Shown: positions 48,601-59,200 of the stretch, in pieces
Layout: every line of letters begins with the position of its first letter
How positions within the stretch are numbered: position 1 is the first letter of the stretch
Source: Eopsaltria australis
Lineage: Eukaryota; Chordata; Aves; Passeriformes; Petroicidae
Length of the DNA stretch: 64,000 nt
NCBI GenBank assembly: GCA_034509425.1
Contig: JAVTVJ010000076.1
Span: forward strand, 4,092,001-4,156,000
Direction of reading: 5' to 3'
Notes under the pieces: generated by a model
Database searches by the model: none
The model's input: only the letters and a program-made list of their open reading frames with translations
Told to the model about the DNA's origin: nothing
Translations under genes and position numbers: made by a program

Positions 48601-51600
48601 CATCATGGCACCTTTATTCTGCTCTTTTTTTTCCTTGGGTGGGGGGAAGCTCTAAGCAGCAGCAAGGTTACTGGAGCTGTCTGAAGAGAGATTTTGCTTC
48701 CCTGCATATCCCAAATAATCACAAAATTGGGTTTTACTAGAAGGATTTAAATAAAATGATAGGGATTTAATAGGCCTCTAGGAAACATAATACTTCTGGG
48801 GAATGAGGGTAATTGGCTGACTTATTTCTTATGCAGGTGAAGCCTAATCAGGATTTTTTGCCTCCCTGCAGTTCTTCCCATACATCCTTCTGCTCGTTGC
48901 TATCCTGCTGTACCTACCATGTTTGTTCTGGCGCTTCACTGCAGCACCTCACCTTTCCTCAGACCTGAAATTTATTATGGAAGAGCTTGACAAAGCCTAT
49001 AACAGGGCAATCAAAGCTGCTAATAGCATTCGAAGTGGAGACCCCAGGGACCCTACTGACTTGATTCCAGCTGCTAATGAGAACTTGACACAGAGGTAAG
49101 ATGCTGGGGCTTGGCTTTCTCTGCTCTTTTCTTCCAGTCCTTGACAGATGTGATATCTGTACTCACTTAGAAATTTATTGCAAAGGTTTGAATGGTGACC
49201 TGACACAATTTTAAGTTTGGTTAAAAAAAAAGAAGATATCTGAAATGATTGCTTTGGCACTTGGAGCTGGAACTTACCATTTTCTTTTCTCAAAGAAAGC
49301 ATGTAATGAGCCCTTCAGATTACTTTTTACCTGAGATGTTCCAATTTCTTCAGTTGCAGTGGGTGTCAAATAGTTCTGCCCACCACAGTGTAAGAAAAGA
49401 GACACTGCAATCCTCAGGTCTCAGTGTTCTTAACATTCACTTGCACACTGTCAAGTTAATTGCCATCTCCTCTCCTTTAAGATCTAGGTCTGCAAAGCTT
49501 CTGATAAAAAAAAAAAAGATAAAAACCCCACAAAAGCAATCCCCTCCCCTCTGATCAAGTTGGTGCACTGTTCTAGCCAGATCCAGCTCCTGCTTTCTTC
49601 TAGGTCAGGGTACCTCTTTGTCTCAGTGTGTGGGGTTACAGGTAGTGCAGCAGGGACTTATTTGAAATGTGGAATTAGGTCTTGATATTTTTCACTTATC
49701 TGCTGTTCTATTGGCTTTCTATTGACTTCAATAAAACTACCCTTGATTTACCTCAATAAGAGGATGTGAATATGTTGGAGTGGGTCCACAGGAGCATTAT
49801 CAAGATGATTAGAGGGATGGAGCACCTCTCCTACAAATACAGGCTGAGAAAGCTAGGGTTGATCAGCCTGAAGAAGAGAAGGGTCCAGGGAGACCTTAAA
49901 GCACCTTCCAGTACCTAAAAGGGATATACAAAAAAACTGGAGAGGTGATTTTTAGAGGGGCATGTGATGATAGTACAAGGGGGAATGGCTTTAAACTGAA
50001 GGAAAGTAGGTTTAGATTAGATATAGGGAAAAAATTCTTCCCTGTGAAGGTGGTGAGGCTGGCACAGGTTGCCCAGGGAAGCTGTGGATGCCCCATATCT
50101 GGAAATGCTCAGGGCCAGGTTAGGTAAGGGTTTGAACAACCTGGTCTAGTGGAAGGTGTCCCTGTCCGTGGCAGAGCATGGAGATTGGTTAGAAATGAAT
50201 GATACTTAAAGAACTCTTCTAATGCAAACCATATTGTGATTCTATGATTTTTAAGGTTTCAAATCTTGTGTCTCTTTTAGAGTACTAGGTTTTGTTGATA
50301 TTTGAGGTAGATGAATGCTGCAGCATCTGATCTATATGATTTGGTGGTTTTTTTCTCTCTTTTTCAGTTTGTGGGAAATATCTGAAAGCTACTTTAAATA
50401 CCCAATTGTGGAGCAGTACCTGAAGACGAAAAAGAATTCCAAGTGCTTAATAATTAAATACATTACATGCCGTTTGCTCACACTAGTAATTATTGTCCTT
50501 GCATGCCTCTATCTGGGCTACTACATCAGTCTCTCCTCTTTGAGTGATGAGTTTCTTTGCACTATCAAAACTGGGATCCTAAAGAATGACACAACTGTTC
50601 CAGAAGTGGTTCAGTGCAAGCTTATTGCTGTTGGTGTCTTCAAGGTACTCAGCTATATTAACCTGATAGTCTATGTGCTGGTGATGCCCCTGGTAGTGTA
50701 TGCAATGTTTGTTCCATGGAGGTGGAATTCCGGTATTCTCAAGGTGTATGAAATCTTGCCAACTTTTGATGTTCTGAAACTTAAGTCAAAGCATTTTGAT
50801 GACTTAAGCCTTTACCTCCTCTTTCTTGAGGAAAATGTGAGTGAACTTAAATCATTTAAATGCCTTAAAGTGCTGGAGAACATTGCAGTTTCTGAGAAGT
50901 TTGATGTCATGCAGCTGTTGGTAAACCTTGGTACTATTAAGACTGATACCATAGATGGGAAGCCAGGGACTGCTGAGTTGGAAAAGCCTGAAGAAACAAC
51001 CACAGAAGAGCTGGAAAAAGATGGAACAGAGTTACAAGGTAAGCTGATCTAGATGTGTATTCCTACCAAAAACTTATTGATACATTCTATAAGATAATGG
51101 ACCAGCTTAGTCCCTGCTGTGTTGTCTGCTGTGTAAGTGCTGTAACCTCAGAAGGCTGTGGTGGTGTAAGTCAGTGGCACAGCTAAACCCTGAAGTGTTT
51201 GTTAGGTTCGTGCTCCTTGCTGACATCTCTGCTCTGGCACTAAGGGCCTTCAGCTGTTTGAACTTTAACTGCTTAAAATCCTCTGCACAGTAGGAGAGCT
51301 GTAGGTTGGTCTACAGTAGGTTGTGGTTGAAGCAGCTCCGGTGAGAAAGCTGATGCTTTCAGGACTTTTTTCAGAAATTAGCTCCAAAATGTAGTATCTG
51401 CTGCTTCTGCTTCTATTCAGGCTTTGGCAGAAGTCTTGGGTGAACATAAAAATAAGTTTGATGCTCAGAAATGCTGCTGGCAGAGGAGCAGAAAATGACA
51501 AGGGAAGTGGGACTGGGGCCTGTGAACACTCTCCTGTTCCCGCTTTCACAGAGAGCAAGGAAAATTGACTGTAAAGAGATTTTTGCCAAAATGGTTCAAG

Positions 51601-52816
51601 TCAATCTGGATTGGTGCAGGGGTTCTCTGGATATCCCATCAGTCTGCAGACATGGTCAGCTTGAACAACCACTCTTATATAAGATACAGTCTAGGATGCT
51701 GTCATAAAAAATGTGGCATATCTTAATTGTGAAACCAGTTCCTTCCTCAAGTGCAGAACTAGAGAAGCCAAATGTCCAGGGAGAGGTATAAAAAAAAAGT
51801 GATGATGCTTTAAAACATTTAGAAGCTTGCCTGAGTATGTGAGCACAATGCTGAGCGCAAGTTAAAGAGTTGTTTCAAAGGTAGAAAAATAATAAATCTA
51901 TATTCTCTTCAGAAATCTATGTCCTGTAATTAATAAAAAAGAAACATCAGTACCCAGGGGTTAGCTGTTCCTCTGTACTTGGGTCAAGCAGTTGTGGTAG
52001 GCTGAGATTTGGTGAAGTCAACTTACACCACAGGAGAATTCAGAACAAAAATGCATAATTATTTTTGAACCAGAAGAAGGCCTCTTGGCAGCCAGCTCTT
52101 GTGCAGCAGCTTGGAGTAATTCTGGCAGCATGTAGTTTTCCTCTCAAATCTGTCTGGTTTTGAAATGACAGGTGGTTTGAAAGTAAAATATAAAAGTCCA
52201 AGGCGGAGGTCTGGGCTCAAGGCGCTAATAAAGTTAATAGAAAATCTGACTCATTTTTATCTGAAAGCAGAATTTTTGAGATTGTTTTCATCTCACAGAA
52301 ACACTTCAAAGACTTACTTTAGTCCAGAGCAGAGCAGACTCATGCTTGAAGCTCTGTTAAAATGCATTGCAGAAAGAAGCTGCTGTTTTCATGACCGGCT
52401 CTGGCTGGTGCAGCCCCTCTCCTTCTGTCTGGGGAGAGCTGCAGGCTCCACAGCCCATCAGCAAAGCTTCACCCACACCTCATCATCTTCTCCTCTGTCC
52501 CTAGTGGTGTCAGCATATTTTAATTAGCGACTCTGCTAACAAAGCAGTGGTGCATGCTGGCTCTGGGAGAGAGATGGGCAGGGCACGCTGCTGCTGGGCG
52601 TGGGGACAGTGGAGGCAGCAGGGGACAGCCAGCAGTGCAGCATGGGCGTGGTAGCAGTTCCTTTGCACACCAGAAGATGTCAAGTGGTTTGATGGCCTTT
52701 TCTCTTCTAAAGCTTTGCTTTTCTCTTCAGTTCTGACAGACCATGATGCAAGTGGCAATGTGAATACAAGGGAAGACAAGAGACTTCGCCAGAGACTTGT
52801 AGATTCTTCATGCTGA
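30445..52816 (+). CDS. PANX1: Pannexin-1 channel, complete, 5 exons
   Basis: PANX1 forms a plasma-membrane heptameric large-pore channel that releases ATP and other metabolites. Coding exons: 30445-30625, 39547-39686, 48872-49095, 50368-51038, 52731-52816, giving 433 residues (human 426). The protein starts [20 protein letters not shown]. Four membrane helices lie at about residues 37-59, 108-128, 195-217 and 268-290. The four extracellular cysteines that form loop disulfides are present (ISC and YC in loop 1; LC and QC in loop 2), and so is loop 1 Trp in FSWRQ. An NDT sequon at residue 255 matches the known glycosylation site. DTID at 375-378 sits at the caspase site (DVVD in human) whose cleavage opens the channel in apoptosis. 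The end RQRLVDSSC matches the family C-terminus. The ATG at 30445 is preferred because upstream in-frame codons are non-ATG and the family starts here. Confidence 0.98.
30691..30750 (+). repeat. Perfect 30-bp GC-rich tandem duplication
   Basis: Two exact copies of a 30-bp unit (starting GGCGGGGGCAGCGAACACAG) sit in the CpG island, 65 bp into intron 1. A degenerate third copy appears to precede them. Each unit contains a GC-box-like GGCGGGGGC. Confidence 0.9.
31401..31474 (+). mobile_element. CR1 LINE 3'-end remnant
   Basis: The sequence AAGGTCCCTTCCAATCTAAG, then TTATTCTATAAAAATA, matches the CR1 terminus. It is a short fragment in PANX1 intron 1. Confidence 0.75.
37556..37629 (+). repeat. 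Perfect 38-bp tandem duplication
   Basis: A 38-bp unit starting TTTTGGAGAAGGAGGCTGGC and ending TTTTTCATCACTAG is followed at once by a second copy that matches for 36 bp. It lies in PANX1 intron 1 and looks like a recent slippage event. Confidence 0.9.
39547..39686 (+). CDS. PANX1: PANX1 exon 2
   Basis: The exon encodes the first extracellular loop: [20 protein letters not shown], then [20 protein letters not shown] and WLHK. It holds the two loop-1 cysteines and the pore-lining Trp-Arg pair. It enters in phase 1 after TCCCAG and leaves in phase 0 before GTATGT. Confidence 0.97.
39687..48871 (+). other. PANX1 intron 2
   Basis: This is a 9.2-kb intron. I see no clear repeat, RNA gene or supported coding region. 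The minus-strand open frames at 40266-40652 and 45564-45968 show no recognisable homology. Confidence 0.75.
48872..49095 (+). CDS. PANX1: PANX1 exon 3
   Basis: The exon encodes the second membrane helix ([20 protein letters not shown]) and the start of the intracellular loop: [20 protein letters not shown], then ANENLTQ. It enters in phase 0 after CTGCAG and leaves in phase 2 at AGAG|GTAAGA. Confidence 0.97.
49096..50367 (+). other. PANX1 intron 3
   Basis: This is a 1.3-kb intron; more than a third of it is a CR1 copy in sense orientation, ending about 120 bp before exon 4. Confidence 0.85.
49775..50250 (+). mobile_element. CR1 LINE, 5'-truncated copy
   Basis: The copy has plus-orientation CR1 text: GATTAGAGGGATGGAGCACC, then CTTTAAACTGAAGGAAAGTA, GGCACAGGTTGCCCAGGGAA, AACAACCTGGTCTAGTGGAA and a terminus ATTGTGATTCTATGATTT. 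It is about 475 bp, with a broken frame. Confidence 0.93.
50368..51038 (+). CDS. PANX1: PANX1 exon 4
   Basis: This large exon (671 bp) carries helix 3, extracellular loop 2 with both cysteines and the NDT glycosylation sequon, helix 4 and most of the cytosolic C-terminal tail, including DTID at 50945-50956. It enters in phase 2 after TTTCAG and leaves in phase 1 at CAAG|GTAAGC. Confidence 0.97.
51039..52730 (+). other. PANX1 intron 4
   Basis: This is a 1.7-kb intron without recognisable features. If retained, translation would stop four codons past the junction, at 51050-51052. Confidence 0.8.
52731..52816 (+). CDS. PANX1: PANX1 exon 5 (C-terminus)
   Basis: The exon follows CTCTTCAG in phase 1 and encodes the last 27 residues, ending [11 protein letters not shown] and TGA at 52814-52816. 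The DSSC end is shared with mammalian PANX1. Confidence 0.96.
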
Positions 52817-55105
52817 TGCTTCCCAGCTGCAGGAGCCAGGAGCCCCTTCTGTGGGAAGGCTCCTCCTCTGCCTCCTCTGCCTCAGTGCAAGGTGCTGCTC
52901 TTTGAATGCAACGTTCTCAATTGCCTGACAGTTCCCCAGAGGCCAAACTGGTTTACAGACTACTTGTTATATGATAATCAGGAGTCACGTGCCTGAAAAA
53001 GCATGTTGCACACTTCCATTATTTATTAAAAAATTCAAACCACACACAAAACGAGGAACAAGAACAAAAAAATTGTCATGAGTAACAAGTGATGTGCATT
53101 GAATGCAGTTGAAGCTGGCAGCTAGACAGAGCTCACTCCGTGCTGGACAGGGATGGGAAACATAATCCTGCAGGTAGCAAAAAGATATGGCCACGTTGCA
53201 TCCTGAAGTGTTGCTCTGCAGCAGTGGCCATCTCAGTTCTGGGGTTTAAGTAAGGTAACTTTGGGCTTTCTGCCCTGGAAAAGGGGGAGTAAGGGTGGGG
53301 TTTTTTAATGAATCTGGTTAATCTGTACCAGATGGTGGCTGCCACTGATACTGGCTCTGTCTTTATGGGTAAAATAGAGGTGACTCTGTTTAGCCTGAGA
53401 TGTCTTAGTTGGTCATCCCAACAGTCATTTCTGGGATAAAGTACATGACATGGGTGGTAAAGAAACTACAAACAGTTTTAGTGTTAAGAAGGTACTGTAA
53501 ATATTAGGGATTTTGAATTTTCTATGTTCTAATAAATTAATAATGTCAACACTTTTTTTACAAAATGTAATGATGTGTAAGCTAAGTGTTGGTTTAATTT
53601 CTATCTCTCAGTCGTTTTGGTCTTAGTGTCTAACAAATCCTCCTTGGAGTTTTGGACTGAAGATCAGTGAAGTTGATTCTATTTTTGTAATGGTTTGTGG
53701 AAGTTGTTTTGTAATGTTTTTATGTGTAGAATTTTTCTCAACTTTTGTAGTATCAAATGCAATATTAGTTGTGCTGTTTTCCAAACAACACTTGAGAAGA
53801 CAAACTAACTTTTATTACAGTAGCACCCAAATGCCTCAGCAGAGCCAAGCACCCAACAGCCAAGGTGAAGTAGATGTAAATACTGTGAAAGGTCGTTCTT
53901 CCCCACACACATTGTGACTAGGTTTTAATTAAAGATGCTTAAGTGTATTGGAACAGACAAAATAAGGGGGAGCATTTGTACATTGGAAAACTGTCATGGT
54001 TTGCTATCAGACCATTTGGGGAGAGTAGAATTCATCTTTAATGTTGTCCCCTCTGCCCAAGACCTCAGCCTTCACTGAGTATTAAAATGACCTTTGTCTT
54101 GAAATATTAGATGCAAGGTGAGGTGGGTGGGGGGTGAGGCATTGCAGTGGCAGTGTACATGTTTCACAGATGTGGTATACTGACTTATTTTGCTGTATTG
54201 TCCTTGTAAGTGAAATTATTTGTCTGTCACCTCTTCCAAGATGGCTTTTTAGACAAAGGAGGACTTCATTTATAGCTAGGTAGGACTTTCAGTTCTCTAT
54301 GACTTCGATTTTCCAGTTCCTTTGTGTCACCCACATTTGTGCTCTGGTCTGCTAGCATTCTCCATATGGTTGTGGACGAGGGGCAAACAGGAGTGGTTGG
54401 TGTTACCATTTTTGGACAGAACTCTTTATGTGCTGCAGCAGATTTCAGAGATTGGGCCCATACTTGAATCCAGCAGCCACTGTTGAACAAGTGGATCTGA
54501 AAGTGCTGCTGTGCTACACTTAGGGCTAGTATTACAAGAACTCTTCAGTTTTTATATGGCTTTCAGCTAAGAAACACCTCATTTTAAAAGAAGTCTTTAA
54601 AGCCATAATTTTATGCTACCTCTGCATGGGACAGCAGCACAGCTGCAATCCTAATGTCTCTTGCATTGCCAGCACCAAACAGGACACTGATGGTCCAAAC
54701 TGTTGAATTTTTCTGCCACCAAGCCTACTAACCCTCTGACCTTTCCTAGATTCTGTCTGTCTGTGCTGATATGTTGATGATTGGTCCTTTATATTTAGGC
54801 AATGCAGGTGCACACTGTGCATTGTGTGTCTTGGACAGGGAGCTATAGTGCAATACTAAGATTTTGTGATGTGGATGTGTTTGAACTGTTTGATGTAAGT
54901 AGAGTTCTCAGTCTTTAAAATTCAAAGCTCCTGAAAGCCATATGTTCATGTTTCATGTTGGGTATGTACCTAATTTTTACTAATTCCCCTTTTGTATTTA
55001 AAAATATGACTTGCTGCAGTGAATCTGCTGTTGTCCTCTAAAGTGTTTAATAAAATGCCTATCAATCCTCCTTGGTTATTAAAATAAAGTAATTTTGTGA
55101 ACTAC
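52817..55105 (+). other. PANX1: PANX1 3' UTR
   Basis: About 2.3 kb of AT-rich non-coding sequence runs from the stop to the paired AATAAA hexamers near 55050 and 55083. It contains an early AATAAA near 53531 and a Pumilio-type TGTAAATA near 53505. The transcript end is inferred, not observed. Confidence 0.7.
55049..55088 (+). terminator. PANX1: Polyadenylation signal pair of PANX1
   Basis: Canonical AATAAA occurs at 55049-55054 and again at 55083-55088, with a GT-containing stretch just after. These are the strongest candidates for the PANX1 transcript end. Confidence 0.65.
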
Positions 55106-56731
55106 AACAGCGTAAGCGTCTGAAGGTTCCAGGAACGGTCACGTGTTGCCATAGTGCAATACATGTGGTCTGATGCTAAACCCTGAGAAAACAGGAACAG
55201 TGGTTTGGACAGTGGTTATAATTCTGCTCTTTTAAGTTTTGTTCTCATAAAATTGTCACAGCAACATGAATTGGTTCAAAATCTGTTTAACCTTGAAAAA
55301 CTGTTCAGAAAATGCCAGCATATGATAAATAGCATATCCACTATGTAATTTACTATCTACAAATTGGCCACAGTCTCAGCACATACTTTTCAGCTGTATC
55401 TTCCTGTTTTAAGATGTGTTTCTGAGCTGCCCAGCTCTGTTCTACTTATGTTTTAGTGGCACTGCTCCCGCTGTGTTTTGCCATTTTCAAAAGATGGGCT
55501 GAATTCCAATTTAGGCCTTATGGAAAAGTGTCCATCTTCAGCCTCTTCATCAGTACACTCTTTCTAGAAACAGCTTCATCCATCTGTCCTCTTTTCAATA
55601 TTGCAGAAGTAAAATGACAATGTCAAGGCTCAGGTTTGGTCCATGCCATTCCTTCTTGCCCCTTCTCTCTCCACCACTTGGGTATTAATAATCCTCCAAA
55701 TGCAGGAGAGCTGCAACTAGCTCCTCTGCACACTCTGCCTTACAGTGGCTCTTGTGAGATTTAAAACTTGTGATTTAAACTGCAGAGAGCATGTAAAAAT
55801 GTTTATTCCATTAGCAGATGGTGTGCCTCTAAAAGCAGCTGTACCCCGCTGTTTTTCTGCCTCTGGATGTTGTCAGTCACTTTCAGAATAAAGAATATAT
55901 TTTATGTCAATTTTTTTCCCCTTACTGGGAGCAGTGGATTTTTTAATGGCATCTTTGATGCCAAGATTAGTGCCTAAGCCTAGAATCCCACTAGCAAAGG
56001 ATGCCCTGACTGCACTTTGTGAACAGAAAGACAGAAATCGGGTCGTGAGTGGTTTTCTGAAGATGGAGGTGGTAAAAGGGATTTAACCCCCAGTACAGAC
56101 ACAGGTGAATCTGTCATGGAAGGGGGGAAGAATCAAAGCTGTGGCATTGGAATAAACTTTTGTAGAAATCTTTTCTTTTTGCACAGACCACATGAGAGTG
56201 GCACAAATTAAAATCTAGGTGTATGTTAGGGGCAGTTTGTGTATTTCTGTCATGCAGGCTGCATGGCCAGAAGCTCCGGAATACTGCTTTCCTCATAATG
56301 GAATATTTGACTTACCATACTAAATTACTAGTGTAATGATAAAAAGTAATTACTCTTATTAAACATTAAAAAAGTATATTTCTGAAGTAACACAATGTAA
56401 TGAAAACATTATGGCTTTATATCATTAAATATTCAAATATCTATTTGGTTCATGTCATATTATCAACCCTCCCCTGAAGGACTGCAGCAAAGAACTCGCA
56501 CTATAACACTATTTAATCTTTTTAGGTGGTAAAATTTGCATCTTCTCTTTTGTTTCATTACATTCTTTGATGTGAATCATCTCAAACTTTTCATAATCAC
56601 TGAGATTAACCAAACACCTTCATGCAAACAACATTCCTGGCCTATGGATGAACTCCCACCCAACCCAAGGGCTGCTGAGTTAGTCCCCTTAAGTCAGATT
56701 CTTGCTTCCCCAGAGACTCCAGGGAAAGTGC
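55106..56731. other. Intergenic sequence after PANX1
   Basis: I see no gene, RNA or recognisable repeat here. Composition is AT-rich. Confidence 0.7.
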
Positions 56732-57515
56732 TGGGTGCCTTTGCAGGTATTTGAATGGGTAAGCAGTCCAGGGATGAAAACAGCCTGCGCTCACTCTGCT
56801 TGTGCTACCTTTGAATTGCTTTACTTCATGACACTCACAAACTTCATGTACCTGCAGTGAAGTCTCTCAATGCAACAAAAGAATTGGGGACTTTCTTTGC
56901 TTTTTGCCTCTTATCTGAGCTAAATTGGGATGAGAGAAATACGTGCTGCTGCACAGCTCAGAACAATGCCTCTGTGCTGGGAATCTGAGCTGCAGCATGA
57001 GAAACAGAGCCTAGGGCTGCTGTCTGCTGGTCTTGCAATGTGTTTGCACTGCTGAACAGGAATGCCAGGGACCCAGCTCAAGGGTTTGGTCCTTGCTGTC
57101 CTTCTTGTTCAAGTGTCAGATCATTCCTGAGCCCTGTCTCAGGACTTCTTCAAGACAAATTCTGGACAAATAATTCACTTCTAGAGCAACTTCCAAAAAT
57201 CACTGGGGATGAGACTCTACAACAATGTGGTTACTACCTCCCTACATGTGCCTCCCACATATCCCACCACGTTTTGTACCTTCAGAGGCTGATGAAATGC
57301 TTTTAGTACATCTGGTACATGTCCTTAGCTTCATATTATTAAAACTGGTGACCTCTGATAGACCTGTCACATCATAGTGTTTTTAACTGAAAAAAAAGTC
57401 TACAAAGAATGGAATTATGTCTTGAAATTCCTGTGACCTTAGGGGCAAAGAGTCAAGCACCGTGTACCACCACATATCTGGTCTGCTCCAGATGGACCTA
57501 ACCCTACACGTTGTG
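56732..57515 (+). repeat. Inverted repeat, left arm (about 784 bp)
   Basis: This stretch is the reverse complement of 61153-61942 with, by eye, about 10 substitutions and 5-6 short indels. The match starts at TGGGTGCCTTTGCAGG and ends at CCTACACGTTGTG. The flanks outside are unrelated. An 88-codon open frame (57040-57306) survives in both arms, but I recognise no protein in it. It could be one copy of an unclassified transposable element or half of a local inverted duplication. Confidence 0.93.
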
Positions 57516-57579
57516 GAAATAAGTGAGCTGACACCTTAGAGCCAGGAATCATTTGTTAGACCTTCAGTTATTTAATTGG

Positions 57580-57864
57580 TGTCCTGGTTTTGTCTGGAAT
57601 GCAGTTACTTTTTTCTTAGTAGCTGGCAGAGTGCTGTGTTTTGGACTCAGTATGAAAATAATACCGATAACACACTGATGTTTTGGTTGTTGCTGATCAG
57701 TGCTTACCCTAAGCCAAGGACTTCTCAGTTTCCCAAGCTCTGCCAAAGAGCAGGTGCTCAAGAAGCTGGCAAGAAACATGGCCTGGACAGCTGACCCAAA
57801 CTGGCCAAAGGGATATTCCAATGCCATGCTCAGTTTATAAACTGTGGCAGCTGGCCAGGAGGTA
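57580..57864 (+). mobile_element. Endogenous retrovirus LTR fragment (5' part)
   Basis: The fragment begins TGTCCTGGTTTTGTCTGGAA and contains CAGAGTGCTGTGTTTTGGAC, GATAACACACTGATGTTTTG, GACCCAAACTGGCCAAAGGG and a TATAAACTG box near 57835. This order is that of an abundant avian ERV LTR known to me from songbird sequence. The copy stops shortly after the TATA region, so it lacks the rest of the LTR and any coding part. The family name is not assigned. No retroviral gene is present. Confidence 0.8.
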
Positions 57865-58896
57865 CTGATTTGTTTTGTAGAAAAAGGCAATTTTTTTCCT
57901 GGTCAGGACATTTTTATGACTGGATTCACCTCTGCCTCTCTAACTATCATTAAAAGGCTTTGAGCCTAAGGCAAGAAGTGGGAAGTTTCACTGCCCGATG
58001 ACTCAGAAATCCCTTCAAATTTGCAAGCCAGAGGACAGGCTGTGGGGGACATAGTACCCAGAAGAAAAAAGGATGGGCCAAAGAATTTCCCTGTTTCTTT
58101 AATGCCAGTCCAAACCTTCTCCCAAGCCCACTGTGTCACCCCCAGGAAGGAGCAGGGGCTGCCTTTCTGTTGGGCTGTGCAGGATGGGGAGAGCAGAGGA
58201 GAATCCCATCCTCATTCCCCTTTGGTGGCATGAGGAAAATCAGGAATAAGAGAGCAAGCTGGCAGCCTCCAGCACCAACACCGAGGCTGTGGGGAGACAC
58301 AGCACTCCCAGCCAAGCCTCCAAGAGCTGTTAGGGGGTGTAGGTGCCTTTGCAGGTGCAGTGTTCACAGCCTGGTGGCTTTGACAAGGCTGGCAGACTGC
58401 ATCAGCAGGGAGCTGACTGCACTCTCTCACCAGCACTCAAGGGCTCTATGAATAAGGCAGATGTGAATAATAGTTATTTTCAGTCTCCTGGGAAACTGCT
58501 GTTCTAAAGCTCTCTCTCTGTGTCCACATACAGTTTCTAGGTCTACTTAGAGGACTGAGACATCCCTGGAGCTCTTGAAACAACTAAGTTCATGCACGGG
58601 TAATGGCTCAGTGCTGTGCAGATTTATCTGTTCACATCCAAGGGCTGTACAGCTTCATCCAGCCGTTGCTAAGCCCAGCACAAGCTCCCTACTCAGTAGC
58701 TTCAGTGCAAAAATGTAGCCTGAAATTTGGAACAAGCAGACAAGTCTGTAGCTGGCAATGTCATGGTCTTGTAAAGTGATCTATTAATGACTTCTATGCA
58801 GTTCATAGCCAGAGAGTTTTAATCGTGGTCTACCCAAACTGCATCAAAATACATCTTGAAGTTTCACATTCAAGCTGCAATTAATTAAGACTCCCC

Positions 58897-59200
58897 ATAA
58901 CAGAATATTCATAAGATATCCTGAGTTGGAAGGGACTGATCAGGATCATTCTGGCCCTGCACAGGATACTCCAAGAATCACACCCTGTGCCTGAGAGTGT
59001 TGTTCAAATGCTCCTTGAACTCCATCAGGCCTGGTGCTGTGACCACTTCCCTGGGGAGCCTGTGCCAGCCCAACCACCCTCTGTGAAGAACCTTTTCCTG
59101 ATATCCAACCTAAATTATCCTGGACTCAGCTCCATGCCATTCCCTCGTGTCCTGTCACTGGTCACCAGAGAGAAGAGATCAGTGCCTGCCAGAGATAAAA
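58897..59200 (-). mobile_element. CR1 LINE 3' fragment
   Basis: The plus strand reads CATAACAGAATATTCATAAG, then GAGTTGGAAGGGACTGATCA, TTGTTCAAATGCTCCTTGAA, CTTCCCTGGGGAGCCTGTGC and AAGAACCTTTTCCTGATATC. This is the reverse complement of a CR1 3' region, about 300 bp long. Confidence 0.9.

Noticed and set aside
57040..57306. 88-codon frame conserved in both inverted-repeat arms as a gene
   Set aside because: Its conservation follows from the near-identity of the two arms as DNA. The few differences do not favour silent sites enough to judge, and the apparent first codon is not ATG.
56732..57515. Arms of the inverted repeat as two solo LTRs of one retrovirus
   Set aside because: The arms begin TG and could end CA, but the match continues past the CA. 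No 4-6 bp duplication is seen, and no primer site or coding part lies between.
57564..57890. Minus-strand open frame of 108 codons
   Set aside because: It is the antisense of the LTR fragment and has no retroviral protein similarity that I can see.
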